Part shown: positions 45,939 through 54,347 of the stretch, one piece after another
Position numbering within the stretch: position 1 is the first letter of the stretch
Layout of the letters: each line of letters opens with the position of its first letter
Source of the DNA: JBAZLV01 sp041650055
Lineage (GTDB): Bacteria; Nitrospirota; UBA9217
NCBI GenBank assembly: GCA_041650055.1
Contig: JBAZLV010000006.1
Location: 1-64,000 of the forward strand
Direction of reading: 5' to 3'
Length of the DNA: 64,000 bases
Program-made: the position numbers and the translations under genes
Notes under the pieces: generated by a model
What the model saw: only the letters and a program-made list of their open reading frames with translations
Database searches by the model: none
Told to the model about the DNA's origin: nothing

Positions 45939-47210
45939 ATGCGTTTTATAGCCGATCTTCATGTTCACTCCCATTACTCACGAGCCACGAGCAAAGACAT
46001 GTCGCCAGAGTGTATTTGGAAATGGGCGCAGCTCAAAGGCATTACTGTCATCGGCACTGGCGATTTTACGCATCCCCAGTGGCTCAAGGAACTAAACGAA
46101 AAACTTGAACCTTCAAGCAATGGACTATTCACCTTAAAAAAAGAATTTCAGACGAATGATGTTCCCGCTCTATGCAAAACTGATGTCCACTTCATTTTAT
46201 CAGCAGAAATCAGCTGCATTTACAGCAAAAATGGCAAGACAAGAAAGATCCACGTTGTCATCCTTGCGCCTGATTTTGAGAGTGCAGCGCGGTTTAATCT
46301 GGCGCTCACGAAGATCGGAAATCTGAATGCTGACGGCAGGCCAATCCTCGGGCTTGATGCAAAAAAACTTTTGAGCATCATGCTCGAAACATCACCGGAC
46401 AGCCTCTTCATTCCCGCGCATGCATGGACTCCGCATTTCTCGGTTTTCGGCGCTGCATCAGGATTTGATTCACTTGAAGAATGTTTTGAAGACCTTACAC
46501 CTCACATTTACGCCATTGAAACCGGCCTCTCCTCTGATCCAGGCATGAACTGGCGATTGTCATCTTTGGATACCATAACGCTCGTATCCAATTCCGATGC
46601 TCATTCCGCTGCCAAACTCGGACGGGAAGCAAATATTCTGGATACGGATTTATCTTACACTTCGCTGGTCAATGCCATTAAAACAAGAAAAGGATTTCTC
46701 GGTACCATCGAGTTCTTTCCCGAAGAAGGGAAGTACCATTTTGACGGTCATCGTGACTGCGGTGCATGCCTTTCGCCGAAAGAAACAATTCATCATGGCT
46801 GTCTCTGCCCTGTTTGCGGCAGAAAGGTTACCATCGGCGTAATGCATCGTGTAGAGAAATTAGCAGATAGAGAAGAAGGGTACAAACTAGCAGGTGCTCC
46901 TTCTTATTTCTCGATTATTCCGTTGCCTGAGATTATTGCTGAAGGTTTGAAAGTCGGCGTGAAGACCAAAAAAGTGAATGCCATGTATTACCCATTGCTC
47001 GAAAAACTAGGAAATGAATTTAAGATTCTTCTGGATGTCCCGCTTACCGATATTGAACGTGCAGGAACACCACTACTAAGTGAAGCGATTTCCCGGATGC
47101 GTGGCGGTAACATTCACATTGTTCCGGGATATGATGGAATATATGGAAAGGTCAGGATTTTCGAAGAGGTCGAGAGGAAAGAGATAAAAGGACAGTTATC
47201 GTTGCTGTAA
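45939..47210 (+). CDS. EndoQ-like PHP-family DNA endonuclease
   Basis: The protein has 423 residues. PHP phosphoesterase core: RFIADLHVHSHYSRATS (metal-binding His pair), GTGDFTHPQW, LSAEISCIY, FIPAHAWTPHF and LVSNSDAHSAAKLGREAN. A zinc finger follows (DCGACLSPKE ... CLCPVCGRKVTIGVMHRVEKLADR). This is the layout of endonuclease Q, which nicks 5' of deaminated bases (hypoxanthine, uracil) and was found in Thermococcales and some bacteria. The last residues, GQLSLL, resemble the bacterial beta-clamp-binding pentapeptide (QLSLF). The next gene, 5 nt on, encodes a UvrD-family helicase. Confidence 0.85.
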   Translation: MRFIADLHVHSHYSRATSKDMSPECIWKWAQLKGITVIGTGDFTHPQWLKELNEKLEPSSNGLFTLKKEFQTNDVPALCKTDVHFILSAEISCIYSKNGKTRKIHVVILAPDFESAARFNLALTKIGNLNADGRPILGLDAKKLLSIMLETSPDSLFIPAHAWTPHFSVFGAASGFDSLEECFEDLTPHIYAIETGLSSDPGMNWRLSSLDTITLVSNSDAHSAAKLGREANILDTDLSYTSLVNAIKTRKGFLGTIEFFPEEGKYHFDGHRDCGACLSPKETIHHGCLCPVCGRKVTIGVMHRVEKLADREEGYKLAGAPSYFSIIPLPEIIAEGLKVGVKTKKVNAMYYPLLEKLGNEFKILLDVPLTDIERAGTPLLSEAISRMRGGNIHIVPGYDGIYGKVRIFEEVERKEIKGQLSLL

Positions 47211-47215
47211 CTTCA

Positions 47216-48823
47216 ATGCATTCTGATGACATTATATTTGAAAATCTGAATGATGCCCAGAAACAGGCCGTAACTACTTTTGCCGGTCCTTTGCTCATTA
47301 TTGCTGGACCAGGCACTGGCAAGACCCTGACCATTATCCGTCGAATTGCCTATCTTATTCAGCAAGGTATCCAACCTCAGAACATTCTTGCTATCACTTT
47401 TACCAATAGGGCTGCACGAGAAATGAAAGAGCGAGCGGAATCGCTTCTAGGCGCAAAAGCAGGACATTTGTTTTTAGGAACATTTCATCTTCTGGGTCTT
47501 AAAATTATACAAGAAGTAAACGGTGTCAACTTTTCACTCATAGACAGAGATGAACAAATAGAGCTTGTAAAATCACTTATGAAAGGCTCTTTACGGAATG
47601 CTCAACAGATGGTTGAACACATATCTCGCGTAAAGAACTTCCTGGAATCAACAAACACTGAAACAAATGACATCTATAATGCCTATCAGAATGCGCTGAA
47701 AGAGCGCAATTCCTACGATTTTGACGACCTTATTCGCGTCCCGATCGAACTGCTTGAACAGAATAGCGACCAGCGAAAAAAATATCAGGATAGATTTCAA
47801 TATATCATCGTGGATGAATATCAAGACATCAATCCAGCGCAATACCGACTGATTAAACTTCTTGCCGGAGATAGCGCAAATATTTGCGTTGTGGGAGACG
47901 CTGATCAGGCGATCTATGCGTTTCGCGGAGCAGACATCAACCATTACCTGAATTTCGAGAAAGATTTCCCAAATGTAATTAGAATAACGCTGGCTGAACA
48001 TTATCGATCAACGTCCACCATCCTTAATTCCGCAGAAAGCGTTATCAAAAACAATAAAAAACGGATTGAACGTGAACTGGTTTGTATGCAAAGTAAAGGA
48101 GTTCCTCTTATAACTATTTCCGCACCTGATGAACGTGGGGAGGCTGCTGCTATTATTCAATCGATCGAAGAGCGGATAGGCGGAACAAGTCATTCCCGGA
48201 TGAGACAAGGCACTATGAGAGACGAACCTGAACAATCATATCGGTTTTCTGATTTTGCCATTGTCTTTAGAACCAATGCACAGGTAAAAGCATTAGAGGA
48301 AGAATTCAAAACTTCCGGTATTCCGTATCAAATAATCGGCCGCAAGATCAGTAGCCAGGTAAAGGAAATCGAAGAGACAAGAAATTACCTGCAATCACTC
48401 ATTCGTTCGGATAGCTCAGAAGATATTTTAGCTGAAGGCAATGAAGAAAAACTTTTAAGTCAGGCTGATTTTTTTGATCCATCTGCTGACGCTGTTACGC
48501 TTGCTACATTTCATATGGCCAAGGGTTTGGAATTTCGCATCGTTTTCATAACAGGCTGTGAAGAAGGGTTAGTTCCTTATACGCTTATGAAAGAGAAATC
48601 AGATATTGAAGAAGAGCGACGGCTTTTTTACGTAGGAATGACGCGAGCCAAGGAAGAGCTTATTCTATCTTATGCACGCAATAGGTTCATCTATGGACAA
48701 CGGCCTTCTTTGGCTCCAACTCCTTTTCTTTCAGAAATTCCACAGGAACATATCCAGAATATCGTGATTCCTGATAAGAAGAAAAAACAGAAAGAGCCGG
48801 AACAGCAGATGGGGTTGTTTTGA
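47216..48823 (+). CDS. Short UvrD/Rep-family helicase
   Basis: The protein has 535 residues, shorter than the usual 650-720 of UvrD/PcrA. Motifs: Q-motif LNDAQKQAV, Walker A AGPGTGKT (Lys36), TFTNRAAREMKER, DEYQDINPAQYRLI (Walker B), GDADQAIYAFRGAD, LAEHYRST, TFHMAKGLEF and YVGMTRAKEEL. All helicase motifs are present, so the loss is in accessory subdomains. It ends QQMGLF, a plausible sliding-clamp-binding peptide. Probably cotranscribed with the EndoQ-like gene, suggesting repair of deaminated DNA by nick, unwinding and resynthesis. Confidence 0.88.
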   Translation: MHSDDIIFENLNDAQKQAVTTFAGPLLIIAGPGTGKTLTIIRRIAYLIQQGIQPQNILAITFTNRAAREMKERAESLLGAKAGHLFLGTFHLLGLKIIQEVNGVNFSLIDRDEQIELVKSLMKGSLRNAQQMVEHISRVKNFLESTNTETNDIYNAYQNALKERNSYDFDDLIRVPIELLEQNSDQRKKYQDRFQYIIVDEYQDINPAQYRLIKLLAGDSANICVVGDADQAIYAFRGADINHYLNFEKDFPNVIRITLAEHYRSTSTILNSAESVIKNNKKRIERELVCMQSKGVPLITISAPDERGEAAAIIQSIEERIGGTSHSRMRQGTMRDEPEQSYRFSDFAIVFRTNAQVKALEEEFKTSGIPYQIIGRKISSQVKEIEETRNYLQSLIRSDSSEDILAEGNEEKLLSQADFFDPSADAVTLATFHMAKGLEFRIVFITGCEEGLVPYTLMKEKSDIEEERRLFYVGMTRAKEELILSYARNRFIYGQRPSLAPTPFLSEIPQEHIQNIVIPDKKKKQKEPEQQMGLF

Positions 48824-48955
48824 CTCCAAGAATCAAAAGCGATCTCTCGCGAAGACGCAAGGATCGCAAAGAAGGCAATTACGATGCCGACAAAAATAAA
48901 AATCACGATATTCATGCTTCACTTTTCAGAAAACGCTTTGCTCAACCTACAACCT

Positions 48956-49720
48956 TTAAACCGATGTGTCTTGACAAGTTGTTGGTTCTATCACGGCTGA
49001 ATTAAAACGAACTAATTTATCCCAATCGATGTCTCCATTGTTTGTGCACAAGATATTCGTGAACTCTTTTGTAAATTTGTTTATCATTTGTGCATACGAC
49101 TTCAAGAAATCATCATTTCTTTCTTTGGCTTTATGCCCCAGAGGCTTGATTATTTCCGTAAAAAGTTCATCATCGCCGGATATGAACTTCCAAAACATTT
49201 GACCGCAGTATTTAAAATAATCTCCTTTGTCCGGGTTGTTGTCTTTGCCATAACAGCAGCCGTTTACTGCAATGACGTGCAATTTTGAATTGCTCGTTCT
49301 GAGTGTTTTTTTTGCTACTTTGAAATCTGTTCTCATCTTTGCAACCTGGGATGCGTTTCCCCAATTTGGCCCAGATTTTATTGTAACGATGTTTCTTGCA
49401 TTATTATAGTCAAATTCAAGATCAATGCCCGTAATTCCTGATTTATAGCCCCCATAAACGGTTTGATTAATAAAAATAGCGAGTCCTTCCAGCCAATCTC
49501 CAAAAATTGTTTCTTCGTTTGATGATATATGTGCGTCAACCAACCCTTTAATGATCTGTTCAGCGGTCAACATATATTTTGCTCTAAACAGATACGGGTT
49601 TTTCCGTCTCAGAACGCATGCGAGTTTTAGGCCGTCTAGGCTCTGTATGCGCTTTTGATGAAAGGTGCTGATGTTTTGTTCGACATATTGAGTCACACAA
49701 TCTAAGTCGAGTTTTTTCAT
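48956..49720 (-). CDS. PmeII-family type II restriction endonuclease
   Basis: The protein has 254 residues. Opens TQYVEQNISTFHQKRIQSLDGLKL, then RRKNPYLFRAKYMLTAEQIIKGLVDAHISSNEETIFGDWLEGLA, a block typical of PmeII-like restriction enzymes. GIDLEFDYNNARNIVTIKSGPNWGN looks like the PD-(D/E)xK core (Asp, then Lys in TIKSG). It cuts DNA at a site that the neighbouring methyltransferase should protect; the site is unknown. The first 137 nt of this gene overlap the end of the methyltransferase gene in another frame. Confidence 0.82.
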   Translation of the reverse strand: MKKLDLDCVTQYVEQNISTFHQKRIQSLDGLKLACVLRRKNPYLFRAKYMLTAEQIIKGLVDAHISSNEETIFGDWLEGLAIFINQTVYGGYKSGITGIDLEFDYNNARNIVTIKSGPNWGNASQVAKMRTDFKVAKKTLRTSNSKLHVIAVNGCCYGKDNNPDKGDYFKYCGQMFWKFISGDDELFTEIIKPLGHKAKERNDDFLKSYAQMINKFTKEFTNILCTNNGDIDWDKLVRFNSAVIEPTTCQDTSV

Positions 49721-50552
49721 AGTCCGCCTTTGTTTCGCAAAGATACAATTGCACCGGTTTCAATTGTTGTTCGACCATTTCACAGTATTCTGGAACAACT
49801 TCTATTCCAATTGAATGTCGTCTCATTCGATTTGCAACAATCAATGTAGTTCCCGATCCCATAAACGGATCAAGCACCACATCGTTTGCTTGTGTAAATA
49901 ATTTGATAAACCATTCTGGCAACTCTTCTGGGAATGCCGCGCTGTGGTTTTTGTTGTTGCACTCAGTAGCTAAATGCAAAACATTCGTTGGGTATGCCTT
50001 TTCTCGAGTAAGCCAGTTTGAGATATTCTTCCCAAAGCCACTTCCGACTTTTGAATTGTCGCGAATTTTATCAGTTTCAGAGAGATTTTTTAATCTTGCT
50101 TGTGCCCATGTGCCCATCGGGACCATTACTGCTTCCTGATACATGGCGAAATTGCGCGACTTGTTGAACTGTAAGAGCCTTTCCCATGCGTCTCGGAATC
50201 GATTAGGCCATTTCCCCGGGTAGCAATTTTTTTTATGCCAAATAAATTCTTCAGTCCAGAGCCAACCTTGTTTCCGCATCTCTAAGATAAGCTCCATAAC
50301 ATAGGTACTTCGCTCCCCCTCAACGACTTTTTCTTTTATATTTAAAATAAAAGTACCTGTTGGTTTTAAAACGCGCAATAATTGTTCCGAAATAGGCAAA
50401 AACCATTTCACGTATTGATTGTGATGAATTCCACCGTAGGTATTTTTTCTCTGGTCCGCATATGGCGGAGAAGTCACAATAAGATCAACAGTATTTTCTG
50501 GAAGTAACTTTAATATCTCCTTACAATCACCCTGATAAATATCAACATCCAT
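49584..50552 (-). CDS. DNA methyltransferase (N4-cytosine/N6-adenine, beta class) of the restriction-modification pair
   Basis: The protein has 322 residues from the ATG at 50552, with AGAGGA upstream; a longer frame starts at 50621 but lacks a ribosome site. Motif order: catalytic SPPY (residues 28-31) first, then DPFMGSGTT (228-236) for AdoMet, i.e. beta class. QQLKPVQLYLCE closes the fold near residue 263; the last 45 residues (RLRLCDSICRTKHQH, PRRPKTRMRSETEKP) are overprinted on the start of the restriction gene and look non-conserved. First gene of the minus-strand R-M operon. Confidence 0.88.
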   Translation of the reverse strand: MDVDIYQGDCKEILKLLPENTVDLIVTSPPYADQRKNTYGGIHHNQYVKWFLPISEQLLRVLKPTGTFILNIKEKVVEGERSTYVMELILEMRKQGWLWTEEFIWHKKNCYPGKWPNRFRDAWERLLQFNKSRNFAMYQEAVMVPMGTWAQARLKNLSETDKIRDNSKVGSGFGKNISNWLTREKAYPTNVLHLATECNNKNHSAAFPEELPEWFIKLFTQANDVVLDPFMGSGTTLIVANRMRRHSIGIEVVPEYCEMVEQQLKPVQLYLCETKADYEKTRLRLCDSICRTKHQHLSSKAHTEPRRPKTRMRSETEKPVSV

Positions 50553-50657
50553 AGCGATCCTCTTGTCAAATAAATTAGGGTTATTATAATTGAATCCATG
50601 AAAAAAGTATACAGATTCCATTTTCCCCCCTTACCTTTTTTGCGCGTGTATGTTAAT

Positions 50658-52097
50658 ATGCCTTTCGTGAAATCTAGACAACCCACGATTATCCAACGAT
50701 CAAATCACCGTATTTCCCGGAAGTGGATCAGTCCCAACGCGCTTCGTGTCTTGTACCGCTTGAAAGAATCCGGTTACACTGCTTATCTGGTTGGTGGCGG
50801 AGTACGGGATCTTTTGCTTGGGCGGGAACCAAAGGATTTTGATATAGCGACCAATGCAACGCCGCATCAAGTCAAACAATGTTTCCGCAATTGTAGGCTT
50901 ATCGGCAGGCGATTTCGGCTTGCGCATGTATATTTTCCGAACGAGATCATTGAAGTTGCGACGTTTCGATCTTCTGAAGAATCCGCTGTAAAGGCAACCC
51001 CTCTTACTCAACCCGATACGGTTCCTGGTGCATTACTATCAATACCCGCTGATCAGGCAACGCCGGTGACTAATGAAAAACAAGCGATGAAACCAGAGCT
51101 TCCTCGAAGGCGTTTGCTGAAAACCGAAGAAGGTATGATTCTTCGCGACAATGTATTCGGGACTCCAGCACAAGATGCGGTTCGCCGAGATTTCACGGTC
51201 AATGCGTTATTTTACAACATTGCAGATTTCACGGTCATTGATTATGTTGGAGGAATGCCAGATTTGGAGCATGGCCTTATCCGAATTATCGGCGATCCTC
51301 ATGTTCGTTTCGTCGAAGATCCAGTCCGGATGGTACGGGCAATTCGGTTTGCCGCCATGCTCGGTTTCGAGATTGAACCAGCTACCTATCAGGCCATGCT
51401 TGATTTGAAGGAAAAAATCTCCTTGGCATCGCCTTCGCGCATGTATGAAGAAGTGCTGAAACTGTTTCTACTCGGAGAAGGTGAAAAAACGTATCAGATG
51501 CTTCGGCAAGCCGGAATGTTTAAGATACTTTTTCCAAAGCTGAATGACTGGATCGATACGGAATCAGACGATTTTCCGCACGTCTGGATCAGCAAGGCGC
51601 TTGATTGGGTTGATACGCAGATTCAGTCAGGAAAACAGGTTGCACCACATATGTTTTTTAGCCTGCTGTTCGGACATTATGCAGCTGAGAAAGCATCACC
51701 TCTGCTTCAGAAAAGGATTCCCGTAGTAGACGCCTTTTCAAAAACAGTTGACATTATCTTTGAAGAATTCATACACCAGATACAAATTCCCAAGAAGATC
51801 AGCCAGACGATGCGGGACATTTATGCAAGCCAATACCGTTTCCAACGGCGGCATGGAAAATACCCCCGATTCTTTTTAAAGCATCCGATTTTTACCGATG
51901 CATTCGAATATTTTCGTTTCTGCGGTGAATTGACTGGCAACAATCATGAATTGATTTCCTGGTGGCAAAACCTTATTAAGGCTCAAGGAACACCGCCTTC
52001 TCCTCAAGCGCCAAATATGCAACAGAAACAGGAGCGTCGGCATTTCCGCAAAAAAAGAAAAATTGTTAAGACTAAACACGACATCGTGCCGTCGTGA
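50658..52097 (+). CDS. pcnB: Poly(A) polymerase I, PcnB-type
   Basis: The protein has 479 residues from the ATG at 50658; the longer frame (50598) has an unlikely N-terminus. Core: ISPNALRVLYRLKESGYTAYLVGGGVRDLLLG, PKDFDIATNA (DxD catalytic metal site), FRNCRLIGRRFRLAHVYF, VRRDFTVNALFYN and RFVEDPVRMVRAIRFAAMLGF. Length, C-terminal extension and the basic tail (RRHFRKKRKIVKTKH) match poly(A) polymerases rather than CCA-adding enzymes. It adds 3' A-tails that speed mRNA decay. A TTGTCA-N16-TATAAT promoter lies at 50563-50590. Confidence 0.92.
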   Translation: MPFVKSRQPTIIQRSNHRISRKWISPNALRVLYRLKESGYTAYLVGGGVRDLLLGREPKDFDIATNATPHQVKQCFRNCRLIGRRFRLAHVYFPNEIIEVATFRSSEESAVKATPLTQPDTVPGALLSIPADQATPVTNEKQAMKPELPRRRLLKTEEGMILRDNVFGTPAQDAVRRDFTVNALFYNIADFTVIDYVGGMPDLEHGLIRIIGDPHVRFVEDPVRMVRAIRFAAMLGFEIEPATYQAMLDLKEKISLASPSRMYEEVLKLFLLGEGEKTYQMLRQAGMFKILFPKLNDWIDTESDDFPHVWISKALDWVDTQIQSGKQVAPHMFFSLLFGHYAAEKASPLLQKRIPVVDAFSKTVDIIFEEFIHQIQIPKKISQTMRDIYASQYRFQRRHGKYPRFFLKHPIFTDAFEYFRFCGELTGNNHELISWWQNLIKAQGTPPSPQAPNMQQKQERRHFRKKRKIVKTKHDIVPS

Positions 52098-52110
52098 TCG
52101 TTTTATCGCC

Positions 52111-52848
52111 ATGCATAGACTTCCCCGATTTTTCATAACTCCTGATCAGGTTCAGGATCGCGGCATTACTATTGTCGGCGATGATGTCCATCATATACGA
52201 AGCGTGTTGCGGATGCAGTTGGGAGATATGCTTACGCTCTCTAATGGACAGGGAATAGAATACGTTGCCAGAATAACTGATATTACAAAACAGAAAATCA
52301 AGGCTGAGATTGTGAGTGAATCAGAAGGCCGGATTTTATTGCCTCAGGTTATCCTGGGACAAGGGTTACCCAAGTCAGACACCATGGATTTGATTGTACA
52401 AAAAGCAACCGAGCTGGGTGTGGAACAGATTGTGCCTTTAATAACGGAGCGAACGGTTGTCAAGATTGGACAAGAACAAAAGCGGATTAGCCGTTGGCAG
52501 AAAATAAGTTTGAATGCTGCAAAACAAAGCGACCGATCAACGATTCCGCATATTACTGACATTCAGAGCTTCACGGGATTTCTCAATTCCCTGGAATCTA
52601 GGCCGGACACTCTTTTTCTTATTCCTGATGAGCATGCTACCGGGTCTTTGAAACAAATACTCAGGGAGCAAAAAGAGATACAAAAAGTTACCATTGTGAT
52701 CGGACCTGAAGGTGGTTTTTCAGAGAAGGAACTGCAAGCAGCTCGATCAAAGAATTTTCATCCCATCAGTTTAGGGTCAACCATTCTTCGCACCGAGACC
52801 GCAGCCCTAGCAGCACTTAGCATAATCCGGTATGAATTCCACACCTGA
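52111..52848 (+). CDS. rsmE: 16S rRNA m3U1498 methyltransferase
   Basis: The protein has 245 residues from the ATG at 52111 (MHRLPRFFIT), chosen over an upstream frame that runs inside pcnB. SPOUT family: HHIRSVLRMQLGDMLTL (PUA-like N-domain), GQGLPKSDTMDLIVQKATELGV, NAAKQSDRSTIP, VIGPEGGFSEKEL and SLGSTILRTETAALAAL (knot). It methylates U1498 of 16S rRNA. 14 nt after pcnB. Confidence 0.95.
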   Translation: MHRLPRFFITPDQVQDRGITIVGDDVHHIRSVLRMQLGDMLTLSNGQGIEYVARITDITKQKIKAEIVSESEGRILLPQVILGQGLPKSDTMDLIVQKATELGVEQIVPLITERTVVKIGQEQKRISRWQKISLNAAKQSDRSTIPHITDIQSFTGFLNSLESRPDTLFLIPDEHATGSLKQILREQKEIQKVTIVIGPEGGFSEKELQAARSKNFHPISLGSTILRTETAALAALSIIRYEFHT

Positions 52849-52850
52849 AG

Positions 52851-53735
52851 TTATCGTGCACGATATGGTATCTGGCAATAACTGATCCCGTTTTTGGGAG
52901 CGATCCCATTCTTTGACAGAAACATCGTGAGCGAATTCATGGATAGATTTTTGTTCGGCGTGGGTCCAAGAAAGATATGATCCAGTGGTATTGGTTTTTT
53001 TTTCTTGAGTGCGAGATTAAACTCAAGATAGGGAACGAGCATGGTTGCGCCTTCACGGAAGAGTACTGGCGATGAAACATAATCCGTCAAGACCGGTGAT
53101 ACGATTCTCCATTCCTCTTCTTCCTGGAACGAAGGATGTTTCAAAATTGCCGCAATGCGCAGCAGATCGCTTTCGATCTTTGTGAACACATCATAGCAGG
53201 AGTTCTCACGCTGCTCCTTGGATTCAGAGGCCTTCGAATATTGATCATGCGCAAGGTTTTCGACTTCATCAATGACCTGTTTGATCAGTTTCCGTTGGTC
53301 GGCTGGTTCATACACACATTTTCCAATACTGAATGATTGGCTTGTTGCACAGGAAACCAGGTAATCCGGATTGAACCCAATGCTTACACCCTTACCCAGG
53401 GGGCTGTATCCCCGCCACTGGCTAAGCAGGTTTCCATTCGACCGGAATGAAGCACAGAAAAGCATGTGGCCGTATGCCATTCTCGGCGACACCCAGTCGA
53501 GAAACTGGTTCAATAAATGAGGGTTCTTGTGACCTGCGGTGATTCGTTGCGCAATTTCTGCTCCGATAAGATCGACCGTGTACTTCATTTCTGCGGAGTC
53601 ATTCATATACCGGATATCGCTTGTCCAGAGTACGCCACTTTGGACAATGCCGAGCAGACCTGCAAATGTTGTGTAATGATAGACTGTTTCTTGAGGCGTA
53701 TAGGAATACAATTTTTTCGTAATGTCCTTAATCAT
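52851..53735 (-). CDS. DUF2971 protein
   Basis: The protein has 294 residues from the ATG at 53735, with AGGAG upstream. YHYTTFAGLLGIVQSGVLWTSDIRYMNDSAE, then LFCASFRSNGNLLSQWRGYSPLGKGVSIGF and EEWRIVSP are the DUF2971 signature. The family's function is not established; the HYTT / SDIRYMND layout has been compared to ADP-ribosyltransferase folds, which I treat as a guess. It converges on rsmE with a 2-nt gap and no terminator. It is patchily distributed, so horizontal gain is likely. Confidence 0.85.
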   Translation of the reverse strand: MIKDITKKLYSYTPQETVYHYTTFAGLLGIVQSGVLWTSDIRYMNDSAEMKYTVDLIGAEIAQRITAGHKNPHLLNQFLDWVSPRMAYGHMLFCASFRSNGNLLSQWRGYSPLGKGVSIGFNPDYLVSCATSQSFSIGKCVYEPADQRKLIKQVIDEVENLAHDQYSKASESKEQRENSCYDVFTKIESDLLRIAAILKHPSFQEEEEWRIVSPVLTDYVSSPVLFREGATMLVPYLEFNLALKKKKPIPLDHIFLGPTPNKNLSMNSLTMFLSKNGIAPKNGISYCQIPYRAR

Positions 53736-53845
53736 TTCTGCTTTTCTCCTGCTGTGCGTATGCGTTACATACATTATGACGAATTCTGAATAGTTGTCAA
53801 GAAAGGTCTGTCTTGATATTCTATGCTACTGTTCGGGTATTTTTC

Positions 53846-53875
53846 TTGACACAAAAATGCAACAGATGTTAATAT
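53846..53875 (+). promoter_or_regulatory. rpiB operon promoter
   Basis: TTGACA, 18-nt spacer, TAATAT, 20 bp before the rpiB ribosome site. Confidence 0.7.
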
Positions 53876-53894
53876 CACCCTTTCGGAGGAAATC

Positions 53895-54347
53895 GTGAAA
53901 ATTGCGATTGGTTCGGATCATGGCGGCTGGGAATTAAAGCAGGAAATCCTTGCTTTTCTGAAAAATAATCCCTCAATTGAAACCCTCGATTTTGGCAGCC
54001 AAACCAAAGATTCCGTGGATTATCCCGACTTCGGAAAAAAAGTTTCCGAGGCTGTTTCCGCAGGTACCGTTAACCGCGGGATTCTGATCTGCGGGACCGG
54101 AATCGGGATGTCGATTATTGCAAACCGTTTTCGGAATGTCCGGGCTGCGCTCTGTCATGACCATTTCACTGCACAAATGAGCCGGCTGCACAACGATGCC
54201 AATATCCTTGTCATGGGGGGACGTGTTGTAGGCAGCGGCGTCGCACTCGACATGGTACAGGTTTGGCTTGAAACGAAATTTGAAGCAGGCCGCCACCAAA
54301 GGCGGCTTGATAAAATATGCGAAATTGAAAAAACGATCAAAGGATAA
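53895..54347 (+). CDS. rpiB: Ribose-5-phosphate isomerase B
   Basis: The protein has 150 residues; GTG start with GGAGG upstream. IAIGSDHGGWELKQEI, DYPDFG, ILICGTGIGMSI (catalytic Cys) and CHDHFTAQMSRLHNDANIL are the RpiB pattern. Interconverts ribose-5- and ribulose-5-phosphate. The glyA start abuts its stop, as in many Nitrospirota/Desulfobacterota genomes. Confidence 0.96.
   Translation: MKIAIGSDHGGWELKQEILAFLKNNPSIETLDFGSQTKDSVDYPDFGKKVSEAVSAGTVNRGILICGTGIGMSIIANRFRNVRAALCHDHFTAQMSRLHNDANILVMGGRVVGSGVALDMVQVWLETKFEAGRHQRRLDKICEIEKTIKG

Noticed and set aside
53800..53900. Riboswitch before rpiB-glyA (glycine or THF)
   Set aside because: Only about 20 nt lie between the promoter and the ribosome site; no room for an aptamer.
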